Assembly: GCF_001006285.1 (NCBI RefSeq)
Contig: NZ_LBBT01000346.1
Span: forward strand, 1-32,943
Length of the DNA stretch: 32,943 nt
DNA from: Paraclostridium benzoelyticum
Lineage (GTDB): Bacteria; Bacillota; Clostridia; Peptostreptococcales; Peptostreptococcaceae
Direction: 5' to 3'
Shown: piece after piece, positions 23,821 to 32,239 of the stretch
Layout: each line of letters opens with the position of its first letter
Position numbering within the stretch: position 1 is the first letter of the stretch
Made by a program: the position numbers and the translations under genes
Notes under the pieces: model-generated
What the model was told of the DNA's origin: nothing
The model's input: only the letters and a program-made list of their open reading frames with translations
The model's database searches: none

Positions 23821-23926
23821 AAATCGTTGAAATCTTTCAAATCTTTGGTATTTTATATATATTTGCGTTTACTTTTATTTATTCCTAAATTTTGTGTAAT
23901 TTATTCTAAACTTGTCAAAAAGTCAA
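23821..23926 (-). promoter_or_regulatory. Promoter and repeat region of the TauE/SafE gene
   Basis: Within a 491-base gene-free stretch (23671-24161). On the minus strand TTGACT (23921-23926) and TAAATT (23898-23903) are exactly 17 bases apart. Downstream, GATTT occurs three times at a 9-base period (23839-23843, 23830-23834, 23821-23825). The transcript would have a leader of about 220 bases containing the upstream ORF. The rest of the stretch holds the two hairpins listed next; I recognise no known riboswitch. Confidence 0.55.
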
Positions 23927-24060
23927 CAATTAGACGCTTTTTTATGGACAATCAAAAGAAAACATTCTATTAATGGCTATTTTACTTGCTTTTTAGATTT
24001 AATTTTCATAATGTCAATTTTCAGACTATTGTCATTTTTTAGACGCGTCTTTCACAACAC

Positions 24061-24100
24061 AAAAAAGGTGTATACCACAGTGGTATACACCTTTTTTTAT
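24061..24100. terminator. Bidirectional terminator after the RpiR operon
   Basis: Twelve-base arms GGTGTATACCAC/GTGGTATACACC (24067-24078 and 24080-24091) around one base, flanked by A6 and T7. It ends the sugar operon transcript on the minus strand and isolates the exporter promoter. Confidence 0.9.
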
Positions 24101-24124
24101 TTATGTTATTAACTTCCGATTATA

Positions 24125-24157
24125 AATCCCTATGTCATGTTTTCCGACATAGGGATT
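24125..24157. repeat. 12-bp-stem palindrome after RpiR, similar to 31341-31365
   Basis: Arms AATCCCTATGTC and GACATAGGGATT with a 9-base loop ATGTTTTCC, ending 4 bases from the rpiR stop. No U tract on the minus strand. The core TTTTCCGACA and the AATCCC edge recur in the hairpin at 31341-31365, so it may be one copy of a dispersed palindromic unit as well as an mRNA 3-prime structure. Confidence 0.6.
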
Positions 24158-24161
24158 ATTA

Positions 24162-24902
24162 TTATTTATATATTTTTTTCATAAAATAATTAGCTGCAAC
24201 ATGTATTTGCAATCTTGTATCTAAATCTAAACCTATATTTTCTGTATTTGCAACTGGTATAAAATAATCAGACATATCTTTTATAGTTGATTTTCCAACT
24301 TCACCTATAAATAAAATTTTACACTTATTTACTCTCGCAATATTAGCGACTTCAACGAGTTCTTTAGTTTCTCCTGTCTTTGACAATATTACAACCATAT
24401 CATCTTCATTCATTGAGTTTACTTCTAGTTTCATAAACCAAGGATCACTAAAATGTCTTGAATTTATGCCATTTAACTTTGTCTTAATTTCTAAAACTCT
24501 AGCTATATAGTGAGTCATTCCCATAGCACATATCAAAACATTTTTAGCTTCTTTTATACTTTTTACTATTGGTTCAAAATCTACACTTTTCATTAGTTGC
24601 AAAGTTTGTAAATATTGCCTACTTAAGTTATTTATTATTTCATCATCTTCATCAGGAATAGATGAATTTTCAAGGGTTAGTGTTTTATTTAATAAAAGAT
24701 CATCCTTGAAATCATTAAATGACTTATATTTTAACTTTTTTACCATTCTAAAAATAGTTGTAGTTGATACATTTAAATTATCAGCTAGTTGCTGTATAGT
24801 TACTTTAACGATACTATCACTACTTATTATATTGTCTAAACAATACTTTTCAGTGCTACTTAGACTATTTCCATATTCATTTATTCTCTCTACTAAGTTC
24901 AT
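24162..24902 (-). CDS. RpiR/MurR-family sugar-responsive regulator
   Basis: A transcription factor with an N-terminal HTH_6 domain (about 1-75: YCLDNIISSDSIVKVTIQQLADNLNVSTTTIFRMVKKL in pieces) and a C-terminal SIS domain (about 100-240: NVLICAMGMTHYIARVLEIK, VVILSKTGETKELVEVA), which senses a phosphosugar. The 246-residue start at ATG 24902 follows AGGTGATT; the in-frame GTG at 24911 overlaps that site. It is the last gene after EIIC, mannosidase and DUF4127, and likely controls that operon in response to a phosphorylated intermediate. A candidate operator is the inverted repeat at 30605-30629. Confidence 0.9.
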   Translation of the reverse strand: MNLVERINEYGNSLSSTEKYCLDNIISSDSIVKVTIQQLADNLNVSTTTIFRMVKKLKYKSFNDFKDDLLLNKTLTLENSSIPDEDDEIINNLSRQYLQTLQLMKSVDFEPIVKSIKEAKNVLICAMGMTHYIARVLEIKTKLNGINSRHFSDPWFMKLEVNSMNEDDMVVILSKTGETKELVEVANIARVNKCKILFIGEVGKSTIKDMSDYFIPVANTENIGLDLDTRLQIHVAANYFMKKIYK

Positions 24903-24985
24903 AATAATCACCTAAAATAGTATTTATTCTCTTGTTCTTGTTATACCATTTTACCATATTATTTATTCTTGTCTATTATATAAGT

Positions 24986-26503
24986 TTATATGTCTAAGTC
25001 TAATCCAATTTCAAACATTCTCTTCCATGGATTATACACACTTAAATTTGAAATAGTTTTATCTTTAAATGAGTTTTTAATAACTTGTTCAAACTCGTTT
25101 TTTATTAAACTACAGATCTTTTCTTCTACAATCTCAATAGATCTTGATATATCAAAGTAATTACATTCGTATTTAGGAAGTATTTCTTTATTAACATACA
25201 TTCTTACTTTACTTTGATAAAACACATCTTCTAATAAATGATATATCAAACTTTTATCTACATTGTCTTTATTAAATCCAAAGTGAGTTATTATCCCTTG
25301 ACTTAAAGTAGTTCCTAAACTATTGCAATGAGTATTCCATCCATAATATGCTTTTATTTTATCTAATACTTCATACTTGTCTAATAACTTTATTAATTGA
25401 TAATCTCCACCATTTGCATATGCACAGTCAGCTATTATTACATCCTTACCACTTTCAACAAAATTTTTTATACTATGTGTGAAAGATAATATATTTCTAT
25501 ATGAATCATAGGATACATCTCTACATTTAAATTGATCCCATGACTCTTGCATTACCTTTCCCGGAGAGTTTATAGCAAGTATAATATCAGCACAATCATA
25601 GTTATATACAATTTGTCCTCCAGCTGACATAATATGTGATTTTAAAGATTCAAACATAGGTCTATCTTCATATAAAGGTATTATAGATTTCCCTAGTGTA
25701 GATGAGTATACAGGGTATATCTTTACTCTTTTATTTTTATAATCACTAAAAGCTCTAGATAGTAATGTAGCTCCTACTTCATCTGCTCCAGGATATATAA
25801 GCACATCTCCAAATAAATTATTTAAGTCTATATACTGATTTATTTTTCTTTGGTCCATTGCAGTATATCCAAACTCACAAGAATCATCTTGAGGTATAAC
25901 TAAATAATCTAAGATATTATCTTTTAATAACTCTAAAACTTTTTTATTCATTTGAATATTAGTATTTCTTCTTATCTCATAATCTACAATATATTCTTTA
26001 GGTATACCTCTTTCTAAGTTTAATAAAATTTGTTCTTCATCACTAGATATTCCAACTCTATCTTTTTTATCAATTAAATATGACCTTTTAAATATTTCAG
26101 CTCCATAATGCTCATAATAGTCTGGTTCTTCATCACTAGAACTATACTTAGGAGTCCTCATAATTAAGTTAAAAGCATATATTTTAAGATTTTTATTTTT
26201 ACTTTTTATATTCTTTATTCTATCTATATATACTTCTAGCTCTTCAGCTGTACTTTTATGCAATCTCGATGGCAATAACCCTCCATAAAGCAACATATCT
26301 ATTGATAATATAGCTACATCTACAAATTGAGCATTATCTTCTAGAAATTTCCATACTGCTTCTAAATTACATGGAGTTTTTTTATATCCTAAGATACTTA
26401 AATCTGGACTTAATATATTTATTTCATCATTACAAGAAGCTATATATTCTGGATATAATCTATTACACGGTCTTTCATCTAAAGGAATATAAATTACATT
26501 CAT
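24986..26503 (-). CDS. DUF4127 protein
   Basis: A 505-residue cytosolic protein of the DUF4127 family, function unknown. The N-terminus VIYIPLDERPCNRLYPEYIA and the segments LSIDMLLYGGLLPSR (about 65-79), QDDSCEFGYTAMDQR (about 202-216), LIYPGADEVGATLLSRA (about 235-251) and DCAYANGGD (about 358-366) are the family's conserved, acidic, His/Asp-containing stretches and look like an enzyme active site, possibly a metal- or sugar-binding one. AAAGGAG precedes the ATG and the gene is 12 bases after the mannosidase. Genes of this family sit in sugar-use operons, so it may cleave or isomerise a product of the mannosidase, but no reaction is established to my knowledge. Confidence 0.85.
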   Translation of the reverse strand: MNVIYIPLDERPCNRLYPEYIASCNDEINILSPDLSILGYKKTPCNLEAVWKFLEDNAQFVDVAILSIDMLLYGGLLPSRLHKSTAEELEVYIDRIKNIKSKNKNLKIYAFNLIMRTPKYSSSDEEPDYYEHYGAEIFKRSYLIDKKDRVGISSDEEQILLNLERGIPKEYIVDYEIRRNTNIQMNKKVLELLKDNILDYLVIPQDDSCEFGYTAMDQRKINQYIDLNNLFGDVLIYPGADEVGATLLSRAFSDYKNKRVKIYPVYSSTLGKSIIPLYEDRPMFESLKSHIMSAGGQIVYNYDCADIILAINSPGKVMQESWDQFKCRDVSYDSYRNILSFTHSIKNFVESGKDVIIADCAYANGGDYQLIKLLDKYEVLDKIKAYYGWNTHCNSLGTTLSQGIITHFGFNKDNVDKSLIYHLLEDVFYQSKVRMYVNKEILPKYECNYFDISRSIEIVEEKICSLIKNEFEQVIKNSFKDKTISNLSVYNPWKRMFEIGLDLDI

Positions 26504-26515
26504 GACTAATCTCCT

Positions 26516-29185
26516 TTATACTTGTTTTAACATCAACGTTAGGAATGAATTTTTCTTAATTTTATTTATAGTAACTTTACCTTCATTTATATCTAACTTA
26601 TCAATTTTTTCTTCTCTTAAAGAAGATACATATACTTCATTTATTAAAGCATTGATTTTTAAATTTATATTTTTAATGTCAAAATCATTACTATTTTTTA
26701 TTCTTAAAATAAAATAATCACTTTTTTCACATTTTTTTAAAGCCATTATTTCTAATCTATTATCTAGTTCAATTAATGAAAATTCATCTTTTAAGTTATC
26801 ATTAATATCTCTAGTAAAGTCTTTTAAATGTCTTGATATAACATCTACTTTTAACTTATTAGCTTCTTTTGATATATCTCCTAAACTAATATTATTATCA
26901 AAGTATATTGAATAAGTAGAAGTAACTTCTTTTAGAAGTTGAGAACTTGAAGCATCTAGTCTATACCCTGATGCTCTACCCGGTCTAATTTTTAAATCTG
27001 CTTTACCAAATTTCCCAACACATCTTATAAGAGTTATTGCTATAGATTTATCATTATAAATCTCATATTCACTAGGACCTTTTGATAAAACTGCAAGAAC
27101 TTCTTTATCATGATTTAATTTTACATATCCTTGCATTGGATATATAGGAAGTTCAAGTTCAGTTGCCCCATCTTCTAGCTTTTTAATATCTTTAATTTCA
27201 TTATCTCTAATAACACTTCCAAAATGATCCTCACTTAAACTTTGTTTGCTTTCATACACATCATCAAATACAACTCTTATTATATGATCTTTGTTATTGT
27301 TTATAATTGTTGTCTTAAAATCTATTCTTTTACTATCACTCTTTAAAACTACTTCTGTAGCTATATAAGAAGTTTCTATTTTTTCACATCTTTCATGATT
27401 TATACACTCAAAAGGTGCATCTATCTTATGAATTATTTCATATTTTATAAATAAAGGATTTGACTCTATCAACTTTATATCTGCATTAGTATTTTTAGTT
27501 GTTATAACTAAATCCTTAACTGGAGGTGAATAATTGTATTCATCTCCATCATCACCTTTTTCTTCAAAGTAAAGTATGTTTTCATAAGTTAAATTACTTT
27601 CTTTATTTAAAACAGTTAAAGTTCCATCATCTTTTATGTTTAATTTTAAATATCTATTTTCAAACATTCTATTTTCTTTATCTAATAATAAGTCAATATT
27701 TCCACTTAACTTAGGTGATTCTCCATAACATACCTTTATAGCTTTGTAGCCCATAGGTGGCAATATATCTGCCTTTATTTTTATTTGCACTTGTTTCATA
27801 GTGCCTTCTGAAACTTCAGCTATATCATTTAAATTTAATAATCCATTATAATATTCAATTTCATTATTTATATTTTCTAAGTTATCAACCTTTACAAAGT
27901 AAATTTCATTATCATCAAAATCCTTTATAGTAAAATTGTCATCTTTCACATATAAATTAATGAATACTAAATCATCTCTTTTGTATGGAAGTGTATTAAA
28001 CAATACTATAGGTTGTTCATTTTCATTTAAACTACTAAAGTTAATTTTATCTCTTAAAAATCTAAAGTTTAGCCATATCATCTCATTTATTCCATGTCTT
28101 AAACTTAGCAATCTATTCTCTACAGAATTATTTATAGATTCTGGAGAAGATGAATAAATAGAATCATGGAATTGATTTTTAAATAATATCTTCCAGAAGA
28201 AATTACTTATAGATTGACTATAACTTCCTCCAAACAAACTATTTATAACTGACATAGGTTCAGCTATTAAAGGAAGTTTTGTTTCGTAATCTTTCATAGG
28301 ATTTTTTATATCCATTCTAGTAGATGAAATCCCTGCATGAATTCTTCCTAAATCTGCCGATCTAGCTTCTCCTTTATATACTTCTACTTCTCTGTTTGAT
28401 TTTAATTGTTCTTTTAACACATCTTCTACAAATTCTTCAGGATTAGAAATCTTTAAATTATATCCACTTTTCTCAAACTCTTCGCAAACTTCATTTAATA
28501 TATTTGTTATATCTCCTTGAGGTCTTGCATGATCACTACCTCCCATAAATAACAGTTGATTATCAATAAATCTATTTTCAACACTATCTATTACGTTTTG
28601 TATATCTTTTATCGCATCCTTTTTATTTGTTGGTAAATATCTATAATGACCATATCCAAGTGGAAAATGTACAGTTAATAACTTATCTCCATTTGGAGCT
28701 TCCCAAAGAAAAACAGAGTCTTTAGTTTTTCTATAATTAAACCCTCTCCATGCAAAAACAGCTTTCATTCCTAGTTCCTTAAAAATTTGAGGTGTACTTT
28801 GAATTTGTCCAAACGCATCTGGAACCCATCCTATCTCCATACAATTTCCTAAATCGCTAGCTATATTAGATCCTATAACCAAATTTCTAAGTATAGATTC
28901 CCCACTTACAAGGAATAGGTCCGGTTGTATAAACCAAGGACCTATATATAATCTTTTATCTAAAATATGTTTACTTATCTTTTCTTTATTTTCCGGTCTA
29001 ATTGAAAGATAATCTTCTATTGCTGCTGTTTGCCCATCGAAGGTAAAATATTTATACTCTGGATTTTTGTCTAATATGTCTAATAGCATATCAAAGCTAT
29101 ATACAAGTCTTATTCTAAATGCCTCTGATGATCTATACCATTCTCTATCCCAGTGAGTATGTGGTATATAGTGTACGTTTTTCAT
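26516..29185 (-). CDS. GH38 alpha-mannosidase
   Basis: A retaining glycoside hydrolase of family 38, 889 residues, no signal peptide, so it acts in the cytosol on imported sugars. The N-terminal domain has the zinc-site motif PHTHWDREW (H9, H11, and D13), the nucleophile D123 in WVPDAFGQ, and LFMGGSDHARPQ near 214-225; a middle helical domain and a long beta-sandwich C-terminus follow. E. coli MngB, which cleaves mannosyl-6-phosphoglycerate after PTS import, is in this family, so a phosphorylated mannoside is a plausible substrate. GGAGGT precedes the ATG. It lies 27 bases after the EIIC gene. Family is certain; linkage and whether the substrate is phosphorylated are not. Confidence 0.92.
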   Translation of the reverse strand: MKNVHYIPHTHWDREWYRSSEAFRIRLVYSFDMLLDILDKNPEYKYFTFDGQTAAIEDYLSIRPENKEKISKHILDKRLYIGPWFIQPDLFLVSGESILRNLVIGSNIASDLGNCMEIGWVPDAFGQIQSTPQIFKELGMKAVFAWRGFNYRKTKDSVFLWEAPNGDKLLTVHFPLGYGHYRYLPTNKKDAIKDIQNVIDSVENRFIDNQLLFMGGSDHARPQGDITNILNEVCEEFEKSGYNLKISNPEEFVEDVLKEQLKSNREVEVYKGEARSADLGRIHAGISSTRMDIKNPMKDYETKLPLIAEPMSVINSLFGGSYSQSISNFFWKILFKNQFHDSIYSSSPESINNSVENRLLSLRHGINEMIWLNFRFLRDKINFSSLNENEQPIVLFNTLPYKRDDLVFINLYVKDDNFTIKDFDDNEIYFVKVDNLENINNEIEYYNGLLNLNDIAEVSEGTMKQVQIKIKADILPPMGYKAIKVCYGESPKLSGNIDLLLDKENRMFENRYLKLNIKDDGTLTVLNKESNLTYENILYFEEKGDDGDEYNYSPPVKDLVITTKNTNADIKLIESNPLFIKYEIIHKIDAPFECINHERCEKIETSYIATEVVLKSDSKRIDFKTTIINNNKDHIIRVVFDDVYESKQSLSEDHFGSVIRDNEIKDIKKLEDGATELELPIYPMQGYVKLNHDKEVLAVLSKGPSEYEIYNDKSIAITLIRCVGKFGKADLKIRPGRASGYRLDASSSQLLKEVTSTYSIYFDNNISLGDISKEANKLKVDVISRHLKDFTRDINDNLKDEFSLIELDNRLEIMALKKCEKSDYFILRIKNSNDFDIKNINLKINALINEVYVSSLREEKIDKLDINEGKVTINKIKKNSFLTLMLKQV

Positions 29186-29212
29186 AATATTTTACCTCCA
29201 ATTAGTACTTTT

Positions 29213-30556
29213 TTATAATTCAAATCCGTCACTTAAATCAAAATCATCATCTTCTTCAATCTTATTTTGATTTTGTAATAACTTTACAAATGGTGCATAT
29301 AAAATTACATCTAATATCAATAAAGCTAACATTAATAATACTGGTCCTATTTTAAATGCTCCGAGTACCCATGCATTAAGTAATACTGGCTCAACTCCTG
29401 CATTTAATACAACCATAGGTGTTACAAGCCCTGATGCTGTTGCAAAATATGCTATAACAGCATTTATAACTGGAACAAATATAAATGGTATAAACATTAT
29501 AGGATTTAAAACTATTGGTAATCCAAATATTAATGGCTCATTTATATTAAATAGACCTGGAACTAAAGATATTTTAGCTATGGCTCTTTCTGCTGATTGT
29601 TTCTTTGATATTAATAATATTGCTATTATTAAAGCTAATGTAGATCCTGATCCACCTATCATTGCGTATATATTACTCATTACATTTGGAGCAACTTCTG
29701 TTATAGCTGAAAAATCTTGAGTTTTAGCAAATATCTCTATATGTCTCATAAATATAGGTAACCATATAGCTGATATTAAACCCCACATAATTGAAAATCC
29801 ATGAAGTCCAAAGAACCATAGTAGTTGCATAAATATAATTACTATAATTATTGCTGGTAGGCCTGTCCCTACATTTGTTAAAGGTGCAACTATAATTGTA
29901 GATATTAACTCTTGTAATGATCCATATCCAGCTAGTATTACAAGTTCTTTTACTACAGCAAATAAAGTTATTATTATAGCCATAGGAATTATAGATTTAA
30001 ATGAGTTTAATATTCCTGGAGGAACACTATCTGGAAGTTTTATAGTTATCTTACTTTTTATTAACTTTGAATATAAATAAGCTGTTGTTAACCCAACTAT
30101 TAATCCTGTAAACATACCTTCGTAGTTAAAAAAGTTTCTAGCATATCCTGATATTAAATTTCCTGTTTCTGGATCAGCTACTGTCGTAGGTATAGTTGCT
30201 GCATATGCTACTAGTGCAAGTAAAGCTACTGCGATAGAGTTTATATGAACTTTATCATTTTTAAGTCTTTCTGATAGATAATAAGCTGATGCCATGACTA
30301 TTATTATTCCTATTAGAGCCATTGATATATCTCCAACAGTTCCTAGTATATTTATTATTGCTAATAATATTTGATTTTCTGTTCCTTTTGTAAAGTATTC
30401 TAATTGCATTTTTATAAGTCCAACAAAAGATCCTACAACCGTAAATGGTATACTTAGTATAAATGCATCTTTTATAGACTGTAGTAATTTGTTTGATGAA
30501 ATCTTCATCGAAATAGGTGTCATAAATTTTTCTAGAAAGTCTAAAAGCTTGTTCAT
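29213..30556 (-). CDS. PTS sugar permease EIIC, cellobiose/lactose family
   Basis: The membrane channel component of a PTS, 447 residues with about ten helices. The family motif NINEPLIFGLPIVLNP is near residues 332-347, and the N-terminus LDFLEKFMTPISMKISSNKLLQSIKDAFILSIPF in pieces is CelB/LacE/ChbC-like. No EIIA or EIIB domain is fused or encoded nearby, so it must borrow them from elsewhere. First gene of the operon with GH38, DUF4127 and RpiR. Two ATGs in tandem: the second (30556) is 6 bases after AGGGG and preferred over the first (30559). Substrate is probably a mannose-containing disaccharide or oligosaccharide (inferred from GH38). Confidence 0.9.
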   Translation of the reverse strand: MNKLLDFLEKFMTPISMKISSNKLLQSIKDAFILSIPFTVVGSFVGLIKMQLEYFTKGTENQILLAIINILGTVGDISMALIGIIIVMASAYYLSERLKNDKVHINSIAVALLALVAYAATIPTTVADPETGNLISGYARNFFNYEGMFTGLIVGLTTAYLYSKLIKSKITIKLPDSVPPGILNSFKSIIPMAIIITLFAVVKELVILAGYGSLQELISTIIVAPLTNVGTGLPAIIIVIIFMQLLWFFGLHGFSIMWGLISAIWLPIFMRHIEIFAKTQDFSAITEVAPNVMSNIYAMIGGSGSTLALIIAILLISKKQSAERAIAKISLVPGLFNINEPLIFGLPIVLNPIMFIPFIFVPVINAVIAYFATASGLVTPMVVLNAGVEPVLLNAWVLGAFKIGPVLLMLALLILDVILYAPFVKLLQNQNKIEEDDDFDLSDGFEL

Positions 30557-30604
30557 CATAATCCCCTGCCTTTTATTTTATTTTTGTTATCTTTATTATA
30601 TAGG

Positions 30605-30629
30605 CTGTAAAAATGTTTTCCTATTACAG
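30605..30629. promoter_or_regulatory. Inverted repeat before the EIIC operon, candidate RpiR operator
   Basis: Arms CTGTAA and TTACAG are separated by 13 bases, about 49 bases before the EIIC start. A minus-strand TATAAT lies immediately downstream at 30597-30602 or thereabouts, with no good -35. Assignment to RpiR is inference. Confidence 0.35.
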
Positions 30630-30656
30630 ATTGAGTAATATTTTTACTAGTGTGTT

Positions 30657-30677
30657 GCTCAGGATAAATTATAAGTT
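30657..30677. repeat. Direct repeat, left copy, flanking the lipoprotein gene
   Basis: GCT-x-AGGATAAA-x-TATAAGTT, 21 bases, differs at 2 positions from the copy at 31243-31263. The gap of 565 bases contains exactly the lipoprotein gene and its promoter. Confidence 0.5.
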
Positions 30678-30791
30678 ATGTCTATAAGTGTTTTTTTATT
30701 GGCAAATAAATTTATAGCATTTATAATACAATAAGGTTCTCAATTATTTTATGTTGTTCATTTATTATATATAAAAAAGGGGAAAAGTATT

Positions 30792-31220
30792 ATGAAAAGG
30801 GTAGCTACGTATTTAATTATGATTTTAGTGGCATTCATATCAGTTGGATGTAATCAAAATGATAAATATACTAATCTTAAAATTGATATAGGAGAGTCTA
30901 TTAATTTTAGTGATGAAGAAATAAACAAGGCTGTAGATTGTTTAAAAAGTAATTTTGATTTTGAGGCTTGCACTCTGACTAAAATATACTACGATGAAAA
31001 AAAATCTAATAATGCTGTTAAGGATTATTTGCAGTTTGGAAAAGGATTAGAAAACAAAGTTAAGGCTGAAAATGTCATTGTTCTATTTTCTGATTTTGAT
31101 GTAGATGGCTCAGGAAAAAATCCTGTTTTAGAGCCAAATTCTACTTATACTGATTACAATTGGGTTTTAATTAGAGATGATAAATCTAAAAACTGGAAAA
31201 TTGATGATTGCGGATATTAA
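30792..31220 (+). CDS. Small lipoprotein, DUF4829-like
   Basis: A 142-residue surface lipoprotein: N-terminal hydrophobic stretch (about 4-17) and a lipobox ISVGC with the lipidated cysteine at 20. The mature part (about 28-142) has the pattern KIDIGESINFSDEEINKAVD, then FEACTLTKIYYDE, KAENVIVLFSDFDVDGSGKNPV and YNWVLIRDDKSKNWKIDDCGY, similar to widespread clostridial lipoproteins I associate with DUF4829; function unknown. GGGGAAAAG precedes the ATG. It is divergent from the EIIC operon and monocistronic. Confidence 0.8.
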   Translation: MKRVATYLIMILVAFISVGCNQNDKYTNLKIDIGESINFSDEEINKAVDCLKSNFDFEACTLTKIYYDEKKSNNAVKDYLQFGKGLENKVKAENVIVLFSDFDVDGSGKNPVLEPNSTYTDYNWVLIRDDKSKNWKIDDCGY

Positions 31221-31242
31221 ACGTAAGGTACTATGTTTTAGC

Positions 31243-31263
31243 GCTTAGGATAAAATATAAGTT
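31243..31263. repeat. Direct repeat, right copy, flanking the lipoprotein gene
   Basis: Matches 30657-30677 at 19 of 21 positions. GCTGTAAAAATG, which lies to the left of the first copy (30604-30615), recurs to the right of this one (31274-31285). Confidence 0.5.
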
Positions 31264-31340
31264 TTTCTTCCAAAGCTGTAAAAATGCTTTAAAGGTCGAT
31301 AAAATTTATATGTTTATCCTTCGCTATTTTTATAGTTTAA

Positions 31341-31365
31341 TCCCCCCTGTCGGATTTTCCGACAG
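31341..31365. repeat. GC-rich palindrome CTGTCGGA-TTT-TCCGACAG
   Basis: An 8-bp stem (31347-31354 with 31358-31365) preceded by CCCCCC; unusually GC-rich for the region. No U tract, so not a standard terminator, although it lies between the convergent ends of the lipoprotein gene and the 31415-32014 gene. Shares its core with 24125-24157. Confidence 0.6.
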
Positions 31366-31414
31366 AAGTGTTGAAATACACGTATTCTAACTATATCTGT
31401 TTTTTATATGTAAA

Positions 31415-32014
31415 TTATTCTATAATCTCTTTACCATTTTGATCGAAGTAAATACATTTATAAGTAACTCCATCTTTATTGTGTGTGATTGGAACAACAT
31501 CTGATACAACAACCATAGCAGGCTTACTACTATCAAAAGGTGTAATAAATGTACGTTCATTAATGCTCATAGCTACTTTTGAAATACGTTTATCCTCTGA
31601 TATTGAAATATAAGCTTTCTCACTATGTTCAAGTCCATTGCTTGTGTCATAAGAAACAACAAAATCACTTGCTCTTAGTCCTGTATCTGAAATACCTTGT
31701 GCTGCACTATCTGTCATTACAAAATCACCTTGCTTGTTCTTTTCATATACTGAATATCCGTGACCTGTATCAGATTTGAATCCTACTATCTTAGAATCCT
31801 CTATCCCTATAGTATCTACAATAGATATATTTTCTTTGCCTATTGAATCCATCAAATCACTTGATGTTATATTATTCAATACTTCCTCATCTGTATTACC
31901 AATTATTTCGCTATTTCGGCCCCTCATTATTATAGTGCATGTTAATATTAATATAGCTACTATAATTATAACTTTTATTAAAGTGAAAGTTTTTTTATTA
32001 TGCTTAGTTCCCAT
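31415..32014 (-). CDS. Membrane-anchored protein of unknown function
   Basis: I do not recognise this 199-residue protein. It starts MGTKHNKKTFTLIK and has one hydrophobic segment (about 11-29), so it is anchored with its bulk outside or is secreted. The rest (about 35-199) is polar, rich in Ser/Asp/Ile, with repeated beta-strand-like stretches (DTIGIEDSKIVGFKSDTGHG, AMVVVSDVVPITHNKDGVTYK). I chose ATG 32014 because GGGGGT lies 6 bases before it; the upstream in-frame ATG at 32059 has no matching site. It resembles the many lineage-specific extracytoplasmic proteins of Clostridia. Distinct from the lipoprotein on the other side of the palindrome. Confidence 0.65.
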   Translation of the reverse strand: MGTKHNKKTFTLIKVIIIVAILILTCTIIMRGRNSEIIGNTDEEVLNNITSSDLMDSIGKENISIVDTIGIEDSKIVGFKSDTGHGYSVYEKNKQGDFVMTDSAAQGISDTGLRASDFVVSYDTSNGLEHSEKAYISISEDKRISKVAMSINERTFITPFDSSKPAMVVVSDVVPITHNKDGVTYKCIYFDQNGKEIIE

Positions 32015-32094
32015 TTTTAGAACCCCCAATCTTCGATTTTCCGTAACTAAAACTTTCATCCCTAGTCCCAGCTATAGTTAATATAAGTAGAATC

Positions 32095-32145
32095 CTATTT
32101 ACTATCCTTTTTATAATGATTTACATTTTTCCAACTTACTCCCAT
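32095..32145 (-). other. Possible 16-residue ORF with strong ribosome binding site
   Basis: AAGGAG sits 7 bases before an ATG that reads MGVSWKNVNHYKKDSK and then TAG. After the stop the frame stays open for another 10 codons. It could be a leader or the remains of a broken gene. Too short to judge. Confidence 0.25.
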
Positions 32146-32201
32146 TTTATTTCTCCTTGTCTATCTATTCATATATCTACATATTACCATTTATACAAAT
32201 A

Positions 32202-32228
32202 AAAGTTTGGATACTAAGCCCAAACTTT
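32202..32228 (-). terminator. Terminator after the 77-residue gene
   Basis: A 9-bp stem AAAGTTTGG/CCAAACTTT (32202-32210 with 32220-32228), 9-base loop, then TATTTG on the minus strand, 12 bases after the stop codon. Confidence 0.65.
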
Positions 32229-32239
32229 ACTTTCAAAAT

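Noticed and set aside
23912..24112. Plus-strand 66-codon ORF between the exporter and RpiR genes
   Set aside because: It reads through the minus-strand promoter and the palindromic terminator, has no ribosome binding site and an unlikely amino acid composition.
30700..30725. Sigma-54 (-24/-12) promoter at TTGGCA
   Set aside because: The GG to GC spacing is 14 rather than 10 bases, and no sigma-54 activator is encoded nearby.
31208..31390. Plus-strand 60-codon ORF after the lipoprotein gene
   Set aside because: It crosses the repeat and the GC-rich palindrome, has no ribosome binding site, and its composition reflects AT-rich noncoding DNA.
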